Source of the DNA: Sphingopyxis sp. YF1
GTDB lineage: Bacteria; Pseudomonadota; Alphaproteobacteria; Sphingomonadales; Sphingomonadaceae
Reading direction: 5' to 3'
Length of the DNA: 64,000 nucleotides
Assembly: GCF_022701295.1 (NCBI RefSeq)
Contig: NZ_CP033204.1
Coordinates: 2,170,001 to 2,234,000 of the forward strand
A model generated the notes under the pieces. That model saw only the letters and a program-made list of their open reading frames with translations, did not search any database and was not told the DNA's origin. Made by a program: the position numbers and the translations under genes. Numbering within the stretch: position 1 is the stretch's first letter; every line of letters starts with the position of its first letter. Below, piece after piece: positions 58,513 to 64,000 of the stretch.

Positions 58513-58899
58513 ATGCGTATCCTGCCCCTGACCCTCGCCGCGCTCGTTCTCGCGGTCCCCGTCACCGCTGCCGAAACCCCGGCGAAGGTGACGGTGGCGC
58601 TCGCCAACTTCAGCTTCACGCCCGCCGACCTGCACCTCCACGCCGGCCATCCGGTGACGATCCATTTCGTCAACAACGGATCGGGCGGGCACGACTTCAC
58701 CGCCGCGGATTTCTTTGCCGCCGCGACGATGGACGCCGCGAACCGTGCGCGCGTCGGCGGCACGAAAGGCCGCATTTCGCTCGGCAAGGGCGAGAGCAGC
58801 GACGTGACGCTGGTTCCGCGCGCCGGCACCTACAAGGCGCATTGCTCGCACTTCATGCATTCGTCGCTGGGCATGACGGGCAAGGTGATCGTCGACTGA
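58513..58899 (+). CDS. Exported cupredoxin-fold copper protein
   Basis: This 128-residue protein has a signal peptide (LTLAALVLAVPVTAA) and a cupredoxin domain. Likely copper ligands are H60 in GGHDF, C111, H116 and M121 in HCSHFMHSSLGM. It probably carries electrons or copper in the periplasm. GGAG lies 9-12 bases upstream of ATG 58513. It follows rpoH after 61 bases, including a small GCCGG-TTTTT-CCGGC hairpin, so it may be separately expressed. Confidence 0.84.
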   Translation: MRILPLTLAALVLAVPVTAAETPAKVTVALANFSFTPADLHLHAGHPVTIHFVNNGSGGHDFTAADFFAAATMDAANRARVGGTKGRISLGKGESSDVTLVPRAGTYKAHCSHFMHSSLGMTGKVIVD

Positions 58900-58909
58900 A
58901 CGGGATCGT

Positions 58910-59707
58910 TCAGAAGCGCCGTGCATAGCCCGCGTAAAGCTGGAGATCGGGGCTGTCGCGGTTGAGCCCGACGTTGACGCCGGCGTCCCACTGGCTGTCG
59001 GCACCGGGCTGCCACCCCGCCGAAAATCCCGCGAGCCACGCGGTCGCACGCCCGGCCGGGTCGCGATCGCGGCTGAACGAGACCTCGACCGCCGCCGACA
59101 CGGTGTCGGAGAGGTCGAACCCCAGCCCGGCGACCGATCCAAACGCCAGATGGCGCCCGTCGCCGTCGGCATCGACCGCGGCGTCGACATGCGGCGTCAG
59201 GCCGACCGACAGCGCGCCCAGTTCGAAGCTGACCGGAACGATCAGCCCCGCGCCCCAATCGCCCGCACCGACCCCCGCCCCACCGAGCGGCAACGTCACA
59301 TAGGGCATCGCGGCGGCCGAAAAGCCCGATCCGTCGGGATTGCGCAAATTCTGCCGCAACGCGAGCGTGACGTCGCCCGTTCGGGTCAACCGGGCGGTCT
59401 CGCCCGTCGTCCGGTCACGCTCGCGCACATGCCCCAGCATCGTCCAGCCGACCTGCACCTTGAGCGAGGACGTCAGCCCCGCGCGCAGCAGCGCGTCGCC
59501 GAAGGCCCAGCTGTCGGTCCGGCGGTCGCCATCCTTCTCGAGCGTCCAGTCGCCGATCCCCAGCTCGGCCACCACGTCGCCCACCGCGACCGTGCACGCC
59601 GGCGTACCGAGACCCGGCCGGTCGGGACAGAGATCGCGCGCGCCTTCCGCCGCGGCGGGCGTGGCGGCCGCGAACGCCGCGATCAGCGCCATCGGTCGAA
59701 GCAGCAT
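58910..59707 (-). CDS. Putative outer-membrane beta-barrel (transporter-like) protein
   Basis: This 265-residue protein has a signal peptide ending PAAAEG and alternating hydrophobic/polar strands with a C-terminal aromatic residue (YAGYARRF), typical of outer-membrane beta-barrels, and resembles the phenol-degradation MetA-like transporter group. No substrate can be assigned. It converges with the cupredoxin gene, 10 bases apart, so both may share a short terminator zone. Confidence 0.6.
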   Translation of the reverse strand: MLLRPMALIAAFAAATPAAAEGARDLCPDRPGLGTPACTVAVGDVVAELGIGDWTLEKDGDRRTDSWAFGDALLRAGLTSSLKVQVGWTMLGHVRERDRTTGETARLTRTGDVTLALRQNLRNPDGSGFSAAAMPYVTLPLGGAGVGAGDWGAGLIVPVSFELGALSVGLTPHVDAAVDADGDGRHLAFGSVAGLGFDLSDTVSAAVEVSFSRDRDPAGRATAWLAGFSAGWQPGADSQWDAGVNVGLNRDSPDLQLYAGYARRF

Positions 59708-59802
59708 CGCATTTCCCTTCCTGTCCTCTTATTCTTGTCGAGGAAGCCGGCTGCGGGATCAAGTCCGCTTGCCTCGCCGCGGCAAGAAGCTACTTTGCCC
59801 GC

Positions 59803-60516
59803 ATGGCAACGAAATCACGCGCGCCCGGGCGCAAGCTTCCCTGGTATCTGAGACCCTTCAAATGGCTGCTCTGGTTCGTGATCGCCTCGGTTGCGTGGGT
59901 GCTCGTCTATGCCGTCGTGCCCCCGCCGGTGACGCTGACGATGCTGCTCGACGGCAACGGCATCACCAAGGATTGGGAAAGCCTGGACAATATCGATCGC
60001 AACATGGTGCGCGCCGCGATCGCTGCCGAGGACGGCAAATTCTGCAGCCACGACGGCTTCGACCGCGACGCGATCGAACAGGCGATCGAGCGCAACACCA
60101 GCGGCAAGGGCAAACGCCTGCGCGGCGGTTCGACGATCAGCCAGCAGACCGCCAAGAATGTCTTCCTGTGGCAGGGCAGCGGCTGGACGCGCTATGTCCG
60201 CAAGGTGCCCGAAGTGTGGTTCACCTTCCTGATCGAACAGATCTGGGGCAAGCGCCGGATCATGGAAGTCTATCTCAACGTCGCCGAGACGGGGATCGGC
60301 ACCTATGGCGTCGAGGCGGGTGCACAGCGTTATTTCAAGAAAAGTGCGGCGAAACTCGCCCCGGCCGAAGCTGCGCGCATCGCCGCGATCCTGCCGCTGC
60401 CCAAGAAGCGCGAGGCGGTGAGCCCGTCGGGCTTCACCCGCCGCTACGGCAACACCATCGCCGCGCGCATCGGGCAGGTCCGCCGCGACGGACTGGATAG
60501 CTGCATCTACAAATAG
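59803..60516 (+). CDS. mtgA: Monofunctional biosynthetic peptidoglycan transglycosylase
   Basis: MtgA polymerises lipid II into glycan strands. The 237-residue protein has one transmembrane anchor (WLLWFVIASVAWVLVYAVV) and a GT51 domain: catalytic E76 in AAEDGKFCSHDGFD, GGSTISQQTAKNVFLW, EVWFTFLIEQIWGKRRIMEVYLN-type region, and GAQRYFKKSA. It lacks a transpeptidase domain, so it is the monofunctional form. Confidence 0.94.
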   Translation: MATKSRAPGRKLPWYLRPFKWLLWFVIASVAWVLVYAVVPPPVTLTMLLDGNGITKDWESLDNIDRNMVRAAIAAEDGKFCSHDGFDRDAIEQAIERNTSGKGKRLRGGSTISQQTAKNVFLWQGSGWTRYVRKVPEVWFTFLIEQIWGKRRIMEVYLNVAETGIGTYGVEAGAQRYFKKSAAKLAPAEAARIAAILPLPKKREAVSPSGFTRRYGNTIAARIGQVRRDGLDSCIYK

Positions 60517-60529
60517 CGCCTAGCACGGA

Positions 60530-60547
60530 CCGGGCGGCGACGCCCGG
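60530..60547. terminator. Hairpin between convergent mtgA and acyl-CoA dehydrogenase genes
   Basis: CCGGGCG-GCGA-CGCCCGG is a 7-bp perfect stem with a 4-base loop, 14 bases after the mtgA stop and 17 bases from the dehydrogenase stop. No long T-run follows on either strand, so strength is uncertain. Confidence 0.5.
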
Positions 60548-60563
60548 CCCGCACCCTTGGCTC

Positions 60564-61778
60564 TTATGCCGCGCCGGCGTTTTTCCAGTCGCGCTTGATC
60601 TTCTTGGCGAGGCTCCATTTATGGACCTCGGTGGGGCCGTCATAGATGCGGAAGGCGCGAACCTCGCGGAACACCTGCTCGACGATCGTCTTGTCGGTGA
60701 CCCCGGTGCCGCCCATCACCTGGACGCAGCGGTCGGCGATGCGCATCAGCGCTTCGGATACCGCGACCTTCGCCATCGAGCTTTCGGCGGTGCCGAGATC
60801 GCCGGTGTCGAGCACCTCGGCGCACCAGCGGATCATCAGTTCGGCCTGCTTCAGGTCGATCAGATTCTCGGCGAGCATGAAGCCGACGCCCTCATGGTCG
60901 ATCAGCGGCTTGCCGAAGGCGTGGCGGCGATTGGCATAGTCGGTCGCGATCTCGTGCGCACGCTGGCAGGCACCGTGCCAGCGCATGCAGTGCGACAGGC
61001 GCGCCGGGCTCAGGCGCACCTGCGCATATTTGAACCCCTCGCCCGCCTCGCCCAGCATCTGGTCGGCGGGGACGCGCAGATTGTCGATGATCACGGTCGC
61101 GTGGCCGCCGGGCATCGAGCTGTCGATCGTGTTGGGCACATGCTCGATGCGGATCGCGGGATCGGGCAGGTCGACGAGGAACATGCAGGCGCCGCCGCCC
61201 TGCGCGACATCCTCGGCTTTCGCCATGACGATGCCGACCCGGGCGCCGTCGGCGCCGGTGATGAAGCATTTGCGGCCGTTGATGACCCAGTGGTTGCCGT
61301 CCATCCGGCACGTCGTCTGCATCATCGACGGGTCCGACCCCGCGCCGCCGTCCTCGGCGGGCTCGGTCATGAAGAAGGCCGAGCGCGCCCGGCCTTCGAC
61401 GAGTTGCTTCAGAAACCGCTCTTTCAGTTCGGGGCTGCCGACCTTGCCGAGCAGATACATATTGCCTTCGTCGGGTGCCGCGGTGTTGCACGCAAGCGGG
61501 CCGAGCGGCGACAGGCCGCTCTTTTGCAACACATAAGCGGTTTCGACCTGCGACAGATGGTCGCCATCGGCTAGAATGTGCGGGGTCAGGACACCGGCGG
61601 CGCGCGCCTTTTCCTTCAGTTCGTCGACCAGTTCATCGGTCGGGGCGCCGTGATGGTCGCGGCGCGGGTCGTCCTCGTAAGGCGCGACGACGGTACGGAC
61701 GAAGGTTTCGACGCGTTCGCCGATTTCGCGCGCGCGATCGGAAACGGTCTGCGCGGCGGCGGTCTGATGCTGGCTCAT
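60564..61778 (-). CDS. Acyl-CoA dehydrogenase family protein
   Basis: This 404-residue flavoenzyme oxidises acyl-CoA thioesters and would pass electrons to ETF and then to the ETF-QO encoded at 20324-21979. It has AFFMTEPAEDGGAGSDPSMM, NGRKCFITGADGARVGIVMA, the FAD-binding LSPARLSHCMRWHGACQRAHE region and the C-terminal VMGGTGVTDKTIVEQVFREVRAF-type motif. It resembles the ACAD11/10-like class. Substrate chain length is not readable. It lies 178 bases upstream of flagellin on the same strand reading direction. Confidence 0.86.
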   Translation of the reverse strand: MSQHQTAAAQTVSDRAREIGERVETFVRTVVAPYEDDPRRDHHGAPTDELVDELKEKARAAGVLTPHILADGDHLSQVETAYVLQKSGLSPLGPLACNTAAPDEGNMYLLGKVGSPELKERFLKQLVEGRARSAFFMTEPAEDGGAGSDPSMMQTTCRMDGNHWVINGRKCFITGADGARVGIVMAKAEDVAQGGGACMFLVDLPDPAIRIEHVPNTIDSSMPGGHATVIIDNLRVPADQMLGEAGEGFKYAQVRLSPARLSHCMRWHGACQRAHEIATDYANRRHAFGKPLIDHEGVGFMLAENLIDLKQAELMIRWCAEVLDTGDLGTAESSMAKVAVSEALMRIADRCVQVMGGTGVTDKTIVEQVFREVRAFRIYDGPTEVHKWSLAKKIKRDWKNAGAA

Positions 61779-61868
61779 GTCCTGGTTCCCCTATGGCTTT
61801 CGCGGAACCCGTTGGATCATTTGCCGGTCGGGGGCAAGCCTTCGCCTTCTAAGTACCCCAGAAAGGTG

Positions 61869-61898
61869 GATGCCCCGGTCGTGGGGGACCGGGGCATC
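61869..61898 (-). terminator. Strong hairpin terminator downstream of flagellin
   Basis: GATGCCCCGGTC and GACCGGGGCATC form a perfect 12-bp stem with a 6-base loop. It lies 58 bases downstream of the flagellin stop and is followed by CACCTTTCTGG on the minus strand. A weaker hairpin (AGGCCAT/ATGGCCT) lies at 61906-61936, nearer the gene. Confidence 0.65.
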
Positions 61899-61955
61899 GC
61901 GAATCAGGCCATCAAGGGACCAACCAAATATGGCCTGAATTCTTGGTAACGCGTC

Positions 61956-62807
61956 TTAGCGCAGGAGGTTCATCACGCCCTGCTGGCTCTGGTTCGCCTG
62001 GGCGAGCATCGCGGTCGAGGCCTGCGCGAGGATGCCGGCCGCCGCGAGCTTCGTCGATTCCGCCGAGAAGTCGGTGTCTTCGATGCGCGACTTGGCGTCC
62101 GCCAGATTCACGACAGTCGACGTCAAATTGTCGACAGTGGCTTCGAGGCGGTTCTGCTGCGCACCCAGGTTGGCGCGCTGCGTCGCGACCGTCTGGATCG
62201 CGCCGTCGAGGATCGCCAGCGCGTCCGAAGCGCCCGACGCGGTCGACAGATCGATGTCCGAAACCGCCGAACCGCTGACCAGCGCACCGCCGGAATCGAG
62301 TTCGCCGATCGCGTCGGCCTGCAGGTCACCGATGGTGATCGCGACGGTTTCGCCGCTGTTCACGCCGGTCTGGATGCTCAGCGAAGCGGTGCCGTCGAGC
62401 AGCTTCGTGCCGTTGAAGTCCGAACGGGTGGCGATGTCGCCGATCTGTGAAACCAGCGCGGTGACTTCGGTCTGGATCGCGGCGCGGTCGTCGTCGCCAA
62501 GCGTTCCGGTCGACGCCTGCATCGCAAGTTCGCGCATGCGGACGAGGATATTCGAGATGCCGCCCATCGCGCCTTCGGCGGTCTGCGCCAGCGAGATGCC
62601 GTCGTTGGCGTTGCGGACGGCCTGGTTCAGGCCGCGAACATTGGCGTCCATGCGGGTCGCGATGGCGAGGCCGGCGGCGTCGTCCTTCGCGCTGTTGATG
62701 CGCTTGCCGCTCGACAGACGTTCCATGGCCTGCGACTGCATGCGGTTGGCAACACGCGAATTGTTCTGGGCGCGAAGCGCGCTCACATTGGTGTTGATAA
62801 CAGTCAT
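61956..62807 (-). CDS. fliC: Flagellin
   Basis: Flagellin is the filament subunit, exported by the flagellar type III system. The 283-residue protein has the conserved N-terminal helices ([35 protein letters not shown]) and C-terminal helices ([36 protein letters not shown]) and a short central domain without variable insert or cysteines. ATG 62807 follows AAAGGGA. The frame from 62831 is rejected. Another flagellin copy elsewhere is possible. It diverges from fliE. Confidence 0.95.
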   Translation of the reverse strand: MTVINTNVSALRAQNNSRVANRMQSQAMERLSSGKRINSAKDDAAGLAIATRMDANVRGLNQAVRNANDGISLAQTAEGAMGGISNILVRMRELAMQASTGTLGDDDRAAIQTEVTALVSQIGDIATRSDFNGTKLLDGTASLSIQTGVNSGETVAITIGDLQADAIGELDSGGALVSGSAVSDIDLSTASGASDALAILDGAIQTVATQRANLGAQQNRLEATVDNLTSTVVNLADAKSRIEDTDFSAESTKLAAAGILAQASTAMLAQANQSQQGVMNLLR

Positions 62808-62875
62808 TTCATTCCCTTTCCGGCCCCCCAAGGGCCATTCCCGTGGTGTGCGGCTCGGCGAGCTTCACGATTGCG

Positions 62876-62902
62876 TTAACGGCGGGCGGCGGCGGGGCTT
62901 AA
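62876..62902 (-). promoter_or_regulatory. Candidate sigma-28 promoter of flagellin
   Basis: On the minus strand TTAA (62902-62899), 15 bases, then GCCGTTAA (62883-62876) resembles the sigma-28 consensus TAAA-N15-GCCGATAA. The distance to the flagellin start is about 60 bases. Whether this organism carries FliA cannot be seen here. Confidence 0.4.
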
Positions 62903-62986
62903 GCCGCGGCGTCAAAAAAACGCCGAAGCGGATGTCGTGGCGACAGAATCCAAATATATCCACCTGTATTTCAACGAAAAATATTT

Positions 62987-63003
62987 TTGGCACGCACTTT
63001 GCA
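62987..63003 (+). promoter_or_regulatory. Sigma-54 (RpoN) promoter of the fliE operon
   Basis: TTGGCACGCACTTTGCA matches the -24/-12 consensus, with GG at 62989-62990 and GC at 63001-63002 separated by exactly 10 bases. It lies 47 bases ahead of fliE. An AT-rich stretch at 62950-62988 could bind IHF or an activator, not tested here. Confidence 0.85.
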
Positions 63004-63050
63004 TTTCATTCTGTACGCGGCGCGATGCCGCTTCGGAACGGATGGGAAGC

Positions 63051-63395
63051 ATGAGCACGATTGACCAGAGCCGGCTGCTGCAGATGCGCAGTTCGATCCT
63101 CAATCAGAACCAGGCGCTGCAACGCGCGGCGGGTCGCGGCAGCGCGACCGACGGCGTGCAGGACACGACGGGCATGGCCGATTTCGGGTCGGCGATCTCG
63201 AACGCGATCCAGCAGGTCAACGCACAGCAGTCGAAGGCCAGCGACGTCACCGAAGCCTATGAGCGCGGCGACACGCACGACATCGTCAGCGTGATGATCG
63301 AGCGCCAGAAAGCCTCGCTCGGTTTCGAAACGACGCTGCAGGTCCGCAACAAGCTGCTGTCCGCCTATCGCGACATCATGAACATGCCGGTGTAA
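63051..63395 (+). CDS. fliE: Flagellar hook-basal body protein FliE
   Basis: FliE is the rod adapter between the MS ring and the rod. The 114-residue protein has the C-terminal signature YERGDTHDIVSVMIERQKASLGF-like helix and KLLSAYRDIMNMPV ending, typical of FliE. ATG 63051 is chosen because the sigma-54 promoter lies inside the longer frame from 62937. fliF starts 3 bases after the stop, in the same operon. Confidence 0.92.
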   Translation: MSTIDQSRLLQMRSSILNQNQALQRAAGRGSATDGVQDTTGMADFGSAISNAIQQVNAQQSKASDVTEAYERGDTHDIVSVMIERQKASLGFETTLQVRNKLLSAYRDIMNMPV

Positions 63396-63398
63396 TCC

Positions 63399-64000
63399 AT
63401 GGCCGAGACCCAAGCCCTGACCCCCGTCGATACGGGCGCCAACCGCCTCCCCGTCCCCAGCTTCGGCGGCCGGCTCGAACCGCTTCAGCAGTTCGTGCGC
63501 CAGCCCGCCGTCCAGCGCGCGCTCCCCGCAATCGCCACGACCGCGGCGATCGGCATCGCCGCGCTCGCCTATTTCGCGACCGCCGCCGCGCCGCAGACCC
63601 AGCTCTTTGCCGGGCTCGCCGACGCCGACAAGGCCGCGGTCGCCGACGCGCTGACCGCGCAGGGCATCGGCCATACGATCGATCCCGCCACCGGCGCGCT
63701 CACCGTCGACGCCGACAAGCTCCACCAGGCGCGTATCGCGCTCGCCGGCCAGGGCCTGCCCAAGGCGGGCGCCGACGGCAGCGAGATGATCGGTTCGCTC
63801 CCGATGGGCGCGAGCCGCGCGATCGAGGGCGAAACGCTGCGCGGCGCGCGCGAAGCCGACCTCGCGCGCACGATCGAGGCGATCGACGCGGTCAAGGGCG
63901 CGCGCGTTCACATCGCCGCCGCCGAACCCAGCCTGTTCGTCCGCGAGGACAAGCCTGCCACCGCGTCGGTGATGCTCACGCTCCAGAACGGTCGCACCCT
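63399..64000 (+). CDS. fliF: Flagellar MS-ring protein FliF, 3' truncated by window end
   Basis: FliF forms the inner-membrane MS ring. The first 200 residues are visible, starting MAETQALTP, with a transmembrane helix (ALPAIATTAAIGIAALAYFAT) near residues 42-62 and the YscJ/FliF ring-building motif (TQLFAGLADADKAAVADALT, LPKAGADGSEMIGSLPMGAS, VKGARVHIAAAEPSLFVRED). The gene continues past base 64000, so its length is unknown. Confidence 0.93.
   Translation, partial: MAETQALTPVDTGANRLPVPSFGGRLEPLQQFVRQPAVQRALPAIATTAAIGIAALAYFATAAAPQTQLFAGLADADKAAVADALTAQGIGHTIDPATGALTVDADKLHQARIALAGQGLPKAGADGSEMIGSLPMGASRAIEGETLRGAREADLARTIEAIDAVKGARVHIAAAEPSLFVREDKPATASVMLTLQNGRT

Noticed and set aside
62937..63395. 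Longer fliE start
   Set aside because: It would place the sigma-54 promoter inside the coding region; the N-terminal extension is not FliE-like.

Overview
This window is chromosomal DNA from an alphaproteobacterium of the order Sphingomonadales, most likely Sphingopyxis or a close relative. The assignment rests on the high G+C content, the ChpT phosphotransferase, the alphaproteobacterial LexA motif GTTC-N7-GTTC, RpoH as heat-shock sigma factor, and the protein families throughout. It is inference, because no database search was possible. Coding density is high and many neighbouring genes overlap by 4 bases (ATGA, GTGA, TTGA), implying translational coupling. I saw no rRNA, tRNA, CRISPR array, insertion sequence or prophage.

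Layout. 1-4064: ruvX (5' end outside the window), a DUF1294 protein, pyrB overlapping a non-catalytic dihydroorotase homologue (pyrC'), and a lipoprotein. 4061-4208: a 148-bp inverted-repeat element whose tips supply the stop codons of both flanking genes. 4205-6050: serB and miaA, diverging from one shared CATG. 6138-9550: ilvB, ilvN, ilvC; ilvD lies at 15154-17040 on the other strand. 9712-14616: a zinc-finger-like protein and biotin genes bioF-bioD, then bioA, separated by a secreted hydrolase on the opposite strand. 14768-21979, minus strand: a tightly packed run of ETF-QO, a TPR protein, ispE, an N-formylglutamate amidohydrolase, ilvD and a small lipoprotein.

22099-26400: a degenerate uracil-DNA-glycosylase-like gene, a lytic transglycosylase, moaB, and a radical SAM gene behind a LexA box. 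26514-32116, minus: acyl-CoA ligase, GFA-like protein and dnaE. 32250-39784: a Yip1-family membrane protein, then minus-strand gpx, lolD, lolC, a Crp/Fnr regulator, pyrG, secG and tpiA, with a 398-bp gap that may encode a small RNA. 39965-48758: a PpiD-like chaperone and trpE, three non-trp genes, then trpG-trpD-trpC. 48945-49361 is a low-GC orphan gene. 49442-55466, minus: a cell-wall amidase and the chemotaxis operon cheA-cheW-cheY-cheB-cheR. 55739-60516: chpT, rluD, rpoH, a cupredoxin, a putative beta-barrel protein and mtgA. 60564-64000: an acyl-CoA dehydrogenase, flagellin, and the start of a sigma-54-type fliE-fliF operon that runs off the window.

Functionally the window combines branched-chain amino acid, tryptophan, pyrimidine and biotin synthesis, envelope biogenesis (LolCD, transglycosylases, amidase, SecG, PpiD) and motility (che genes, chpT, flagellin, fliEF). 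I found no clearly new multi-gene system. The observations most worth following up are the pseudo-enzyme PyrC', the SOS-box radical SAM gene, the candidate ATT start of the TPR gene, the inverted-repeat element, the candidate small RNA and the CtrA-like box in front of cheA. Dispersed REP-like inverted repeats sit in many intergenic gaps.
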